A stretch of DNA of 64,000 bases from contig NZ_CP139368.1 in assembly GCF_034120055.1 (NCBI RefSeq), positions 3,224,001 to 3,288,000 of the forward strand, given 5' to 3'. The notes under the pieces were generated by a model. The model was not told where the DNA came from, did not search any database, and saw only the letters and a program-made list of their open reading frames with translations. Every line of letters begins with the position of its first letter. Positions within the stretch are counted from its first letter, which is position 1. Positions 44,310 through 52,786 of this stretch are shown here, in pieces. The translations under genes and the position numbers were made by a program. This stretch comes from Microbacterium rhizosphaerae. Its GTDB lineage: Bacteria > Actinomycetota > Actinomycetes > Actinomycetales > Microbacteriaceae.

Positions 44310-44382
44310 GCCCGTCCTCCGCCGTCCGCCTGCCGGCGCCGGCCGCCTGCCAGCGCCGGGCCGCCTGCCGGTGGCGTGCCGC

Positions 44383-44469
44383 GTGCGCAACCGCGGGGCT
44401 GACGCACGACACGCCGGGGGCGCGGCATCCATCCTCGGCGTGTCACTCGTACGACCCGCAGTTGTGCAC
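44383..44469. repeat. Palindromic repeat element, copy 1 (87 bp)
   Basis: The outer arms GTGCGCAACCGCGGG and CCCGCAGTTGTGCAC, and the inner arms GACACGCCGGGG and CCTCGGCGTGTC, form a long cruciform-capable element. It lies upstream of the DUF559 gene and is nearly identical to the copy at 45410. It is preceded by degenerate 18-bp tandem units at 44326-44375. Confidence 0.85.
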
Positions 44470-44565
44470 GCGCCGGGGCTTCTCCCCGTCACCCGGCCGC
44501 GGGCGTCGGTCCACAGATCACGGCACCCCAGGCACCGCAGCGGCTCGACCGGGAAGGGTCGGGGC

Positions 44566-45393
44566 ATGTGCGAGGCGACGGATGCCGTGACCACCCACGC
44601 TCGCCTGCTCGCGGCCGGCATCACGCGGCGCGGCATCGCCGCACAGGTCGCGAGCGGCTCGCTCGCCCGGGTGCGCCGCGGCGTCTACGTCCGACCGGGA
44701 GCGTGCGCCGCCGCGCGGGCGGCCGCGGCGCACGGAGGCACGCCGGCATGCGTGACCGCCGCGAGGCACGCAGCGCTGTGGGTGCTCTCGGACGACACGG
44801 CGGTGCACGTGTGGCTCGGCGGACACGGCCACGCCTATGCGCACGAGGACTGCGGATGCGTCGAGCATTGGGATGACGGACCCGCGGCCGACGCGGGCGA
44901 TGCCGTCTCCGTGCCGCGGATCCTCGAGCAGATCCGCCGCTGTCGCGGCATCGAGGAGTTCTTCGTGGCGTTCGAGTCGGCGCTGCGACAGGGACTGATC
45001 ACCGCCGCCGGCGTCGCCTGGCTGCGCACTCGAGGTGATCGCGAGGTCCGCGATGCGATCGCGTTCGCGCGCCCCGATGCCGACAGCGGCCTGGAATCGC
45101 TCCTGCGCTGGAGGCTGCGCCACCTCGGCCTGCGCATCCGCTCTCAGGTGACGATCGCGGGTGTGGGCATCGTCGACCTCCTCATCGGCGATCGCCTCAT
45201 CGTCGAGGCCGACGGCCGCGAGAACCACGACGGCGCGACCCGCCGGCACAAGGATCTGGTGCGTGACACCTCCGCCGCGATGTGGGGCTACATCACCCTC
45301 CGCTTCGACTACGCCCTGATCGTGCACGACTGGGATGCCGTCGAGCGGGCGATCCTCGCCCACATCCGTCGCGGCGACCATCTCGCGAGATGA
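44566..45393 (+). CDS. DUF559 nuclease-like protein with AbiEi-like N terminus
   Basis: A 275-residue protein. The N-terminal 60 residues resemble the winged-helix of AbiEi-type proteins (LLAAGITRRGIAAQVASGSLARVRRGVYV). The C-terminal 100 residues are a DUF559, Vsr-like PD-(D/E)XK fold: SGLESLLRWRLRHLGLRIRSQV, then VDLLIGDRLIVEADGRENH with the Asp...Glu pair, and ending WDAVERAILAHI. Such two-domain proteins are abundant, multi-copy genes in actinobacteria with unknown roles. The ATG at 44566 has AAGGG upstream; the frame is open further 5' only through repeats. It is flanked on both sides by near-identical palindromic elements. Confidence 0.8.
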   Translation: MCEATDAVTTHARLLAAGITRRGIAAQVASGSLARVRRGVYVRPGACAAARAAAAHGGTPACVTAARHAALWVLSDDTAVHVWLGGHGHAYAHEDCGCVEHWDDGPAADAGDAVSVPRILEQIRRCRGIEEFFVAFESALRQGLITAAGVAWLRTRGDREVRDAIAFARPDADSGLESLLRWRLRHLGLRIRSQVTIAGVGIVDLLIGDRLIVEADGRENHDGATRRHKDLVRDTSAAMWGYITLRFDYALIVHDWDAVERAILAHIRRGDHLAR

Positions 45394-45409
45394 CCCGCCC
45401 GACGCCGGC

Positions 45410-45519
45410 GTGCACAACCGCGGGGCTGACGCACGACACGCCGGGGCATGGCATCCACCCCCGGCGTGTCCCCCGCACGACCCGCGGTTGTGCACACCGG
45501 GCGACCCGCGGTTGTGCAC
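45410..45519. repeat. Palindromic repeat element, copy 2, with a duplicated arm
   Basis: Bases 45410-45495 repeat the element at 44383. The outer arms here are perfect (GTGCACAACCGCGGG with CCCGCGGTTGTGCAC) and the inner arms GACACGCCGGGG/CCCCGGCGTGTC are also perfect. The right arm CGACCCGCGGTTGTGCAC (45478-45495) is duplicated at 45502-45519. Confidence 0.85.
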
Positions 45520-45524
45520 GCGGG

Positions 45525-45560
45525 CCGGCCGCCGCCGGGGCGCCGGCCGCCGCCGGGGCG
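45525..45560. repeat. 18-bp tandem repeat, two copies
   Basis: CCGGCCGCCGCCGGGGCG occurs twice in direct tandem (45525-45542 and 45543-45560), just after the palindromic element and before the ramB stop. Confidence 0.8.
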
Positions 45561-45597
45561 CCAGACCGACGCGGGGCGTCACGGCGGGCCCGGGGCG

Positions 45598-47055
45598 TCA
45601 GGCCGGGGCGTGGGCCTGCAGGAATTCGTACACGTCGGTCGTGTCCACACCCGGGAAGGCGCCGGTCGGGAGCGTCGCGAGCAGAGTCCGCGGCGTGCGG
45701 ACGTTCGGCCACGAGCTTCCCCGCCAGGCGGCCTCGAGGTCGGCGGGCGCCCGGCGGCAGCACACCTCGGTCGCGTGCGGCGAGACCCCGCGGTTCTGCG
45801 TGTCGCGGCCGAGGAACCACTTCGTGTCGTCGAACCGCACCCCCACCGACACCGAGTGCGCGCCCTCGCTGGAGTTCTCGACGCGGGCCGTGCACCAGTA
45901 CGTCCCGTTGCCGGTGTCGGTGTACTGGTAGTACGGGTTGAAGTGGTCGTCGACGTCGAAGACGACGCGCGACGTCCACTTGCGGCAGCACATCTGCCCC
46001 TCGATCGATCCCAGCCGGTCGGTCGGGAAGTTCACGTCGTCGTTCTCGTAGGCCTTCGTGATCGTGCCCGACTCGTGGACCTTCAGGAAGTGCACGCGGA
46101 TGCCGAGGTGCCGCGTCGCGAGGTTCGTGAAGCGGTGCGCGGCCGTCTCGTACGACACGGAGTAGGCGTCGCGGAGGTCCTCGATCGAGATCGCCCGGTC
46201 GCGCTTGGCATCCTCCAGGAACGGCACCACGTGCGCCTCGGGGATCAGCAGCGCCCCCGTCAGGTAGTTCGTCTCCACGCGCTGGCGCAGGAACTCCGCG
46301 TAGCTCGCCGGCTCGGTGTGACCGAGCATCCGGCTCGACAGCGCCTGCAGCACGGCCGTGCGCGGGTCGCCCTTCGACGTCAGCCTGCTCGACAGGTACA
46401 GGCGGCCGTTCTTGAGGTCTGCGACGCTGCGCGTGGTCTGCGGAAGATCGGGCACGTAGTGGATGGAGAAGCCCAGGTGAGCGGCGATGTCCGAGGCGGT
46501 GCGCTGCGTGAGCGGTCCGCCCGGATGGTCGACGGCATCCAGGATGCGGCGCGCCTGCGCCTCGAGCTCCGGAAAATAGTTGTCCTGCGTGCGCATGAGC
46601 CGGCGCAGTTCGACATTGGCCCGACGGGCTTCCTCCGGCGTCGCCGCCCGCTCGTCACGCAGCCGGTCGATCTCGGCGTGCAGCGCCAGCATCGCGGTGA
46701 GCGCCTCGGTGGGCATCGACTTGCCGATCCGGAACGCGGGGATGCCGAGGGCCTGGAACGTCTGGCCCTTCATGGCGCGCTCGAGCGCCAGCTCCGCCTC
46801 TCCCCTGGGGTCGAGCGGGACCGCCTCCAGCAGCCCGTCGAGGCTGGTGCCGAGTGCCCGCGCGATCGCCTGGAGCAGCGTGAGCTTCGGCTCCCGCTTG
46901 CCGTTCTCGATCATCGAGAGCTGGCTGGGCGCACGCTCGACGGCGTGTGCCAGGTCCTCCAGCGTCATGCCGCGCTCGGTGCGCAGACGACGGATGCGGC
47001 GCCCCAGCGCGAGCGCGTCGATGTCTTCGGCTTCGTCGGCGAGCAGGTCGGTCAT
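45598..47055 (-). CDS. ramB: XRE-type regulator of acetate metabolism (RamB)
   Basis: A 485-residue regulator. Residues 15-70 are the XRE helix-turn-helix (LGRRIRRLRTERGMTLEDLAHAVERAPSQLSMIENGKREP). Residues 160-300 form an ImmA/IrrE-type peptidase-like fold, and 300-485 are the short-chain fatty-acyl regulator domain (DVNFPTDRLGSIEGQMCCRKWTSRVVFDVDDHFNPYYQY). The architecture is that of Corynebacterium RamB, which represses aceA/aceB and other acetate genes. It is divergent from aceB-aceA. The ATG at 47055 is 7 nt after AAGAAT. The frame extends upstream to 47172 without sensible homology. Confidence 0.92.
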   Translation of the reverse strand: MTDLLADEAEDIDALALGRRIRRLRTERGMTLEDLAHAVERAPSQLSMIENGKREPKLTLLQAIARALGTSLDGLLEAVPLDPRGEAELALERAMKGQTFQALGIPAFRIGKSMPTEALTAMLALHAEIDRLRDERAATPEEARRANVELRRLMRTQDNYFPELEAQARRILDAVDHPGGPLTQRTASDIAAHLGFSIHYVPDLPQTTRSVADLKNGRLYLSSRLTSKGDPRTAVLQALSSRMLGHTEPASYAEFLRQRVETNYLTGALLIPEAHVVPFLEDAKRDRAISIEDLRDAYSVSYETAAHRFTNLATRHLGIRVHFLKVHESGTITKAYENDDVNFPTDRLGSIEGQMCCRKWTSRVVFDVDDHFNPYYQYTDTGNGTYWCTARVENSSEGAHSVSVGVRFDDTKWFLGRDTQNRGVSPHATEVCCRRAPADLEAAWRGSSWPNVRTPRTLLATLPTGAFPGVDTTDVYEFLQAHAPA

Positions 47056-47061
47056 GGGCGA

Positions 47062-47097
47062 GATTCTTGCACAGAAACAGAAGATCGCTGAATCTTC
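47062..47097. promoter_or_regulatory. Candidate RamB control sites in the ramB/aceB intergenic region
   Basis: GAAGAT-CGCTGA-ATCTTC is a perfect 6-bp inverted repeat at 47080-47097. Next to it, 47062-47077 on the minus strand reads GTTTCTGTGCAAGAAT, which resembles the TTTGCAAA-type RamB box known in Corynebacterium. Both sit at the ramB promoter, between the divergent ramB and aceB genes. Confidence 0.45.
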
Positions 47098-47262
47098 ACA
47101 CTGATTTTGGTCGTGATGGTCCCCGAAGTTCACCCGATAGTGGACATACGACCCCGACCGATCGATCCACAACGCGGATCACGGGATGCCTGCTCCGGCT
47201 CACACGCCGGGGCGCGGCATCCCCACCCCCTCGAGACTCATCGCCCACAGGAAGACAGGGAC

Positions 47263-48927
47263 ATGACACCTGCAACCGCCACCCCGATGCGCACGCGCAC
47301 CGGATCGATCCCCACCCAGACCCAGCAGCCGACGCTCGAGATCGGCGGCCGCATCGGCCCCCGCTACGACGAGATCCTGACACCCGGTGCCCTCCGGTTC
47401 CTCATCGAGCTGCACGACCGCTTCGGCGCCCGCCGGCACGACCGGCTCGCCGACCGCATGCGCCGCCGCTTCGAGATCGGCAACGGGCACGACCCGCAGT
47501 TCCGCGACGACACCCGCCACATCCGCGAGGACGCCGAGTGGCGGGTCGCGGGTGCGGGCCCCGGCCTGGAGGACCGCCGCGTCGAGATCACCGGACCGAC
47601 CGACCCGAAGATGACGATCAACGCCCTGAACTCCGGCGCCAAGGTGTGGCTCGCCGACCAGGAGGACGCGACGAGTCCCACATGGGCGAACGTCATCGAG
47701 GGCCAGCTGTCGCTGCGCGACGCGATCCGCGGCGAGCTCGCGTACACGAGCCCCGACGGCAAGCGCTACGAGGTCACCGCGACGCAGACGCCGACGATCG
47801 TCATGCGTCCGCGCGGCTGGCACCTGCCCGAGCAGCACCTGCGCTACACCGACCGGTTCGGGCGCACCCTCCCCGCGTCGGGTTCGCTGGTGGACTTCGG
47901 GCTCTACTTCTTCCACAACGCCCTGCAGTTGATCGCGAACGGGCGCGGGCCGTACTTCTACATCGCCAAGCTCGAGAGCTCGGAGGAGGCGCGACTGTGG
48001 AACGACGTCTTCTCGTTCAGCGAGGAGTACGTCGGCATCCCCCACGGCACGATCCGCGCCACCGTGCTGATCGAGACACTGCCGGCCGCGTTCGAGATGG
48101 AGGAGATCCTGTTCGAGCTGCGCGACCACTGCGCGGGCCTGAACGCCGGCCGCTGGGACTACATCTTCTCGATCATCAAGAACTACCGCGGCCGCGGCGC
48201 CCGGTTCGTGCTGCCCGACCGCAGCGAGGTGACCATGACGGTGCCGTTCATGCGGGCCTACACCGAGCTGCTCGTGCAGACGTGCCACAAGCGCGGCGCC
48301 TTCGCGATCGGCGGCATGAGCGCCTTCATCCCGAACCGGCGCGACCCCGACGTGACCGCCCGGGCGTTCGAGAAGGTCGCCGCCGACAAGAAGCGCGAAG
48401 CCGGCGACGGCTTCGACGGCACGTGGGTGGCTCACCCCGACCTGATCCCCACCGCGCGCGCGGAGTTCGACGCGGTGCTGGGCGACCGGCCCAACCAGCT
48501 CGATCGGCAGCGTCCCGACGTGCGAGTGACCGCGGCCGACCTCATCGATGTGCACATCGGCCGCCCGATCACCGCGAAGGGCGTGCACGACAACGTGTCG
48601 GTCGCCATCCGGTACCTCGAGGCCTGGCTGCGGGGCATCGGCGCCGTCGCCATCGACAACCTCATGGAGGACGCGGCGACCGCGGAGATCTCGCGCTCGC
48701 AGGTGTGGCAGTGGATCCACCAGGACCGCACGACGGATGACGGCACGCCGATCACGCGCGACTACGTGGAGGAGCTGATCGCCCGCGTGCTCCGCGAGGT
48801 CACGCATCACGCGGGCGACCGCTTCGACGACGCGGCGGAGATCTTCCGCGAGGTCGCCCTCGGCCAGGAGTTCCCGGCGTTCCTGACGCTGCCCGCCTAC
48901 AACCGCTACCTCATCGAGTCCGAGTGA
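47263..48927 (+). CDS. aceB: Malate synthase A
   Basis: A 554-residue malate synthase of the A type (no long insert, unlike GlcB). Segments include RRVEITGPTDPKMTINALNSGAKVWLADQEDATSPTWANVIEGQ, IVMRPRGWHLPEQHLRYTDR, IRATVLIETLPAAFEMEEILFELRDHCAGLNAGRWDYIFS (catalytic Glu/Asp region) and GGMSAFIPNRRD. It condenses glyoxylate with acetyl-CoA. The ATG at 47263 has AGGG just upstream; the frame continues upstream without homology. It is followed 28 bp later by aceA, forming the glyoxylate-shunt operon. Confidence 0.97.
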   Translation: MTPATATPMRTRTGSIPTQTQQPTLEIGGRIGPRYDEILTPGALRFLIELHDRFGARRHDRLADRMRRRFEIGNGHDPQFRDDTRHIREDAEWRVAGAGPGLEDRRVEITGPTDPKMTINALNSGAKVWLADQEDATSPTWANVIEGQLSLRDAIRGELAYTSPDGKRYEVTATQTPTIVMRPRGWHLPEQHLRYTDRFGRTLPASGSLVDFGLYFFHNALQLIANGRGPYFYIAKLESSEEARLWNDVFSFSEEYVGIPHGTIRATVLIETLPAAFEMEEILFELRDHCAGLNAGRWDYIFSIIKNYRGRGARFVLPDRSEVTMTVPFMRAYTELLVQTCHKRGAFAIGGMSAFIPNRRDPDVTARAFEKVAADKKREAGDGFDGTWVAHPDLIPTARAEFDAVLGDRPNQLDRQRPDVRVTAADLIDVHIGRPITAKGVHDNVSVAIRYLEAWLRGIGAVAIDNLMEDAATAEISRSQVWQWIHQDRTTDDGTPITRDYVEELIARVLREVTHHAGDRFDDAAEIFREVALGQEFPAFLTLPAYNRYLIESE

Positions 48928-48955
48928 TCGGCACCCCGGAAGAAGGAACAGGACA

Positions 48956-50551
48956 ATGACTGCCTACCAGGACGACATCGAAGCCATCCGGGCGCTCAAG
49001 GAGCAGCACGGCTCGAGCTGGAACGCCATCGACCCCGAGTCGGTCGCCCGGATGCGGGCGCAGAACCGCTTCCGCACGGGACTCGAGATCGCGCAGTACA
49101 CCGCCGACATCATGCGGCGCGACATGGCCGAGTACGACGCCGACTCGTCGGTGTACACGCAGTCGCTCGGCGTGTGGCACGGCTTCATCGGGCAGCAGAA
49201 GCTGATCTCGATCAAGAAGCACCTGAAGAGCACGAACAAGCGCTACCTCTACCTGTCGGGCTGGATGGTCGCGGCCCTCCGGTCGGAGTTCGGCCCGCTG
49301 CCCGACCAGTCGATGCACGAGAAGACCGCTGTACCGGCGCTGATCGAGGAGCTCTACACGTTCCTGCGGCAGGCGGACGCCCGCGAGCTCGACCTACTCT
49401 TCACGCAGCTCGACGGCGCCCGCGCGGCCGGGGACGAGACGGCGGTCGAGTTCATCCAGTCGCAGATCGACAACTACGAGACCCACGTCGTGCCGATCAT
49501 CGCCGACATCGACGCGGGCTTCGGCAACCCCGAAGCGACGTACCTGCTGGCCAAGAAGATGATCGAGGCCGGCGCGTGCGCCATCCAGATCGAGAACCAG
49601 GTCTCGGATGAGAAGCAGTGCGGCCACCAGGACGGCAAGGTCACCGTTCCGCACGAGGACTTCATCGCGAAGCTCAACGCGGTCCGCTATGCCTTCCTCG
49701 AGCTCGGCATCCACAACGGCATCATCGTCGCCCGCACCGATTCGCTCGGGGCCGGTCTCACGCAGAAGCTCGCCGTCACCCACGAGCCCGGCGACCTCGG
49801 CGACCGGTACAACTCTTTCCTGGACGTCGAGGAGGTCTCGGCCGCCGACCTCGGCAACGGCGATGTCGTCATCACGCGCGACGGCAAGCTGATGCGCCCG
49901 AGGCGTCTCGCGAGCAACCTCTACCAGTTCCGGCCCGGGACCGGCGAGGAGCGCGTCGTGCTCGACTGCATCACGTCGCTGCGCAACGGCGCGGACCTGC
50001 TGTGGATCGAGACCGAGAAGCCGCACGTGGAGCAGATCGCCGGCATGGTCGACGCGATCCGCGCCGAGATCCCGAACGCGAAGCTCGTCTACAACAACAG
50101 CCCGTCGTTCAACTGGACGCTCAACTTCCGGCAGCAGGCGTACGACGAGCTCGCCGAGCGGGGCGAGGACGTCACCGGCTTCGACCGGAGCGACCTGATG
50201 AACGTCGTGTACGACGACACGGAGCTCGCCCGGCTGGCCGACGAGAAGATCCGCACGTTCCAGCACGACGGCTCCGCGCGCGCGGGGATCTTCCACCACC
50301 TCATCACGCTGCCGACCTACCACACGGCGGCCCTGTCGACCGACGACCTCGCCAAGGGCTACTTCGGCGACGAGGGCATGCTCGCCTACGTGAAGGGCGT
50401 GCAGCGCCGCGAGATCCGGGAGGGCATCGCCACGGTCAAGCACCAGAACATGGCCGGAAGCGACCTCGGCGACAACCACAAGGAGTACTTCGCCGGTGCC
50501 GCGGCCCTCAAGGCGGGCGGCCAGCACAACACGATGAACCAGTTCAACTGA
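48956..50551 (+). CDS. aceA: Isocitrate lyase (long form)
   Basis: A 531-residue isocitrate lyase of the long subfamily also seen in Pseudomonas. The catalytic motif is KQCGH with C222 (the E. coli form has KKCGH). Other segments are IADIDAGFGNPEATYLLAKKMIEAGACAIQIENQVSDEKQ, VARTDSLGAG and LVYNNSPSFNWTLNFRQQA. It splits isocitrate to glyoxylate and succinate. A GAAGAAGGA ribosome site precedes the ATG. It is co-transcribed with aceB and likely repressed by the divergent RamB. Confidence 0.97.
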   Translation: MTAYQDDIEAIRALKEQHGSSWNAIDPESVARMRAQNRFRTGLEIAQYTADIMRRDMAEYDADSSVYTQSLGVWHGFIGQQKLISIKKHLKSTNKRYLYLSGWMVAALRSEFGPLPDQSMHEKTAVPALIEELYTFLRQADARELDLLFTQLDGARAAGDETAVEFIQSQIDNYETHVVPIIADIDAGFGNPEATYLLAKKMIEAGACAIQIENQVSDEKQCGHQDGKVTVPHEDFIAKLNAVRYAFLELGIHNGIIVARTDSLGAGLTQKLAVTHEPGDLGDRYNSFLDVEEVSAADLGNGDVVITRDGKLMRPRRLASNLYQFRPGTGEERVVLDCITSLRNGADLLWIETEKPHVEQIAGMVDAIRAEIPNAKLVYNNSPSFNWTLNFRQQAYDELAERGEDVTGFDRSDLMNVVYDDTELARLADEKIRTFQHDGSARAGIFHHLITLPTYHTAALSTDDLAKGYFGDEGMLAYVKGVQRREIREGIATVKHQNMAGSDLGDNHKEYFAGAAALKAGGQHNTMNQFN

Positions 50552-50554
50552 GCA

Positions 50555-50593
50555 GATGGATGCCGCCACCCGACGCGGGTGGCGGCATCCATC
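50555..50593 (+). terminator. Strong hairpin after aceA
   Basis: A perfect 17-bp stem (50555-50571 with 50577-50593) and a 5-nt loop begin 4 nt after the aceA stop. No T-run follows, but the position and strength suggest termination or 3'-end protection of the ace mRNA. Confidence 0.75.
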
Positions 50594-50600
50594 CACCCCC

Positions 50601-50906
50601 GCTCACCTGTCACAGACCCAGGCCCCACCCCGCGAACGCGACAGGCGAGCCGCATCCACCCCCGCTCACCTGTCACAAACCCGGGCCCCAGCCCACGAAC
50701 GCGACAGGCGAGCCGCATCCACCCCCGCTCACCTGTCACAAACCCAGCCCCCAGCCCACGAACGCGACAGGCGAGCCGCATCCACACCCGCTCACCTGTC
50801 ACGAACCCCAGGCCCCAGCCCACGAACGCGACAGGCGAGCCGCATCCACACCCGCTCACCTGTCACGAACCCCAGGCCCCAGCCCACGAACGCGACAGGC
50901 GAGCCG
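50601..50906. repeat. Tandem array of five 63-bp palindromic units
   Basis: Units begin with GCTCACCTGTC at 50601, 50664, 50727, 50790 and 50854 and each closes with GACAGGCGAGC, its near-perfect inverted copy, with about 30-35 nt between the arms. The spacing is 63, 63, 63 and 64 bp. The array occupies most of the 449-bp gap between aceA and the next gene. The period is divisible by three, so open frames run through it, but no frame is credible as a gene. Confidence 0.9.
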
Positions 50907-51000
50907 CTGCATCGGCAGAAAGTTCCGCCGTCGTGTCGATCCCGGCCTTCCCCGTTCGACGTACCGGGTGAGAGCATCCGTTTCGACGAAAGGATCCCTG

Positions 51001-51345
51001 ATGCGATTCCTCATGCTGGTGGTCGCCGACCCCGACCTGCAGAACCCCGACCCCGAACCGATGCCCATCGAGAGCTGGGTCAACGAGATGGTCGAGCGCG
51101 GTGTGGACATCACCGGCGAGCGTCTGCGTCCACCTGCCGACGCCACGACGGTTCGGCGCCGCGGCGGCGAGCTCGTCGTCACCGACGGCCCGTTCGCCGA
51201 GACCCGCGAGTACATCGCGGGATTCGACATCCTCGAGGTCGCCGACCTCGACGAGGCGGTCGAGGTGGCGTCGAAGCATCCGATGTCCGCCCTCGGCACG
51301 ATCGAGCTCCGTCCGTACTGGCCACTGGAGCTCGACCTCGGCTGA
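51001..51345 (+). CDS. YciI-family protein
   Basis: A 114-residue YciI-like (YCII-related) protein: [85 protein letters not shown]. The last part contains the standard DGPF motif and the trailing helix. The family is a ferredoxin-like dimer of uncertain catalytic role, often paired with sigma factors. A GAAAGGA site precedes the ATG. The upstream region is the tandem repeat array. A second, sigma-linked YciI gene is at 61930. Confidence 0.88.
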   Translation: MRFLMLVVADPDLQNPDPEPMPIESWVNEMVERGVDITGERLRPPADATTVRRRGGELVVTDGPFAETREYIAGFDILEVADLDEAVEVASKHPMSALGTIELRPYWPLELDLG

Positions 51346-51379
51346 TGCCCGGCTGAACCACTCCGGGAGCACGGGGCGC

Positions 51380-51421
51380 GCCCCGGCGTACAGCGGTCAC
51401 CGCCGCACCGTACGCCGGGGC
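51380..51421. terminator. Terminator-like hairpin after the YciI gene
   Basis: GCCCCGGCGTAC (51380-51391) pairs perfectly with GTACGCCGGGGC (51410-51421), and the loop contains a second small palindrome (GCGGTCACCGC). It is followed by GATTTCGG and lies just before the promoter of the aminotransferase gene. Confidence 0.65.
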
Positions 51422-51457
51422 GATTTCGGTCCGGATGCCCGCGGCTACGCTGGTTGC

Positions 51458-52687
51458 GTGACCGAACGTGCACCGCTCTCCCGCAAGATCTCCGCCATCG
51501 CCGAGTCGGCGACCCTCAAGGTCGACGCCAAGGCGAAGGCCCTGCAGGCCGCCGGCCGGCCCATCGTCTCCTACGCGGCGGGCGAGCCCGATTTCGCGAC
51601 ACCGCAGTTCGTGGTGGATGCCGCGGCCGAGGCGCTCGCCGACCCGAAGAACTACCGCTACACGCCCGCGGCGGGCCTTCCCGCGCTGCGCGAGGCGATC
51701 GCCGCGAAGACTCTGCGCGACTCGGGCCTCGAGATCTCGCCGAGCCAGGTCATCGTGACCAACGGCGGCAAGCAGTCCGTGTACCAGGCCTTCCAGACCG
51801 TGGTGAACCCGGGCGACGAGGTGCTGCTTCCCGCGCCGTACTGGACGACGTATCCCGAGGCGATCCGCCTGGCCGACGGCATCCCCGTCGAGGTCTTCGC
51901 CGGAGCCGACCAGGAGTACAAGGTCACCGTCGAGCAGCTCGAGGCCGCGCGCACCGAGCGCACGACCGTCCTCGTGTTCGTGTCGCCCTCGAACCCGACG
52001 GGAGCGGTCTACACCCCCGAGGAGACCAGGGCGATCGGCGAGTGGGCCGTCGAGCACGGCATCTGGATCATCTCCGACGAGATCTACCAGAACCTCGTCT
52101 ACCCTTCGACCGGCTCAGGGACCCCGACGGCCCCGATGAGGGCCGTGTCGATCGTCGAGGCGGTCCCGGATGCCGCGTCCCAGACGATCCTCGTCAACGG
52201 GGTCGCGAAGACCTACGCGATGACCGGCTGGCGCGTGGGCTGGATGGTCGGCCCCGCCGATGCCATCAAGATCGCCGGCAACCTGCAGTCGCACCTCTGC
52301 TCCAACGTCAACAACGTCGCGCAGCTCGCTGCCGCTGCGGCGCTGAACGGCCCGCAGGACGAGGTCGAACAGTTCCGTCAGGCGTTCGATCGCCGCCGCA
52401 AGCTCATGGTCGCCGAGCTGTCGAAGATCGACGGGATGACGGTCCCCACGCCGCAGGGCGCGTTCTACGTGTACCCCAACGTCACCGGGCTGCTCGGCCG
52501 CACGTGGGCCGGCAAGACGCCGACGACGTCGCTCGAGCTCGCCGACCTCATCCTCGACGAGGCCGAGGTGGCTGTGGTGCCGGGCGAGGCGTTCGGCCCG
52601 AGCGGCTACATCCGCCTGTCGTACGCGCTGGGCGACGAGCAGCTGCTCGAGGGCGTGCGCCGCATGCAGCGGCTCTTCGCCTCCTGA
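51458..52687 (+). CDS. aspC: Aspartate-type PLP aminotransferase (class I/II) with a REP-derived insert
   Basis: A 409-residue fold-type I aminotransferase. Markers are [65 protein letters not shown] and the PLP-lysine segment [23 protein letters not shown]; the C-terminal substrate Arg is in [13 protein letters not shown]. It most likely interconverts aspartate and oxaloacetate. The GTG at 51458 is 6 nt after a TACGCT box (51446-51451). Between DEIYQNLVY and SIVEAVP there are extra residues ([15 protein letters not shown]) encoded by a REP arm at 52102-52123. Confidence 0.92.
   Translation: MTERAPLSRKISAIAESATLKVDAKAKALQAAGRPIVSYAAGEPDFATPQFVVDAAAEALADPKNYRYTPAAGLPALREAIAAKTLRDSGLEISPSQVIVTNGGKQSVYQAFQTVVNPGDEVLLPAPYWTTYPEAIRLADGIPVEVFAGADQEYKVTVEQLEAARTERTTVLVFVSPSNPTGAVYTPEETRAIGEWAVEHGIWIISDEIYQNLVYPSTGSGTPTAPMRAVSIVEAVPDAASQTILVNGVAKTYAMTGWRVGWMVGPADAIKIAGNLQSHLCSNVNNVAQLAAAAALNGPQDEVEQFRQAFDRRRKLMVAELSKIDGMTVPTPQGAFYVYPNVTGLLGRTWAGKTPTTSLELADLILDEAEVAVVPGEAFGPSGYIRLSYALGDEQLLEGVRRMQRLFAS
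52102..52123. repeat. Single REP arm inside the aminotransferase gene
   Basis: CCCTTCGACCGGCTCAGGGA and two following bases match the arm of the palindrome at 5393-5462 (both encode PSTGSGT). No inverted partner arm is present, so it looks like a partial or decayed copy. Confidence 0.65.
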
Positions 52688-52786
52688 GGCGCCCGCGAGC
52701 CCTCGCTCATTTCCCGAGCCCTCACCCGATTCCCGTGAATCGAATGAGGGCTCGGCGATCGGATGAGGGATCGAAAACGGTCGCGA

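Noticed and set aside
44566..45393. DUF559 gene as a type IV toxin-antitoxin module
   Set aside because: Only the N-terminal winged-helix is AbiEi-like; there is no AbiEii nucleotidyltransferase gene next to it.
50601..50906. Possible CRISPR array
   Set aside because: The whole unit, including the interval between the arms, is repeated with few differences; there are no unique spacers and no cas genes.
50579..50971. A plus-strand open frame of 130 codons made of five 21-residue repeats (HPRSPVTNPGPSP-type)
   Set aside because: The 63-bp period keeps frames open on both strands, no ribosome site or homology is evident, and the palindromic arms explain the sequence. It is treated as a non-coding tandem repeat.
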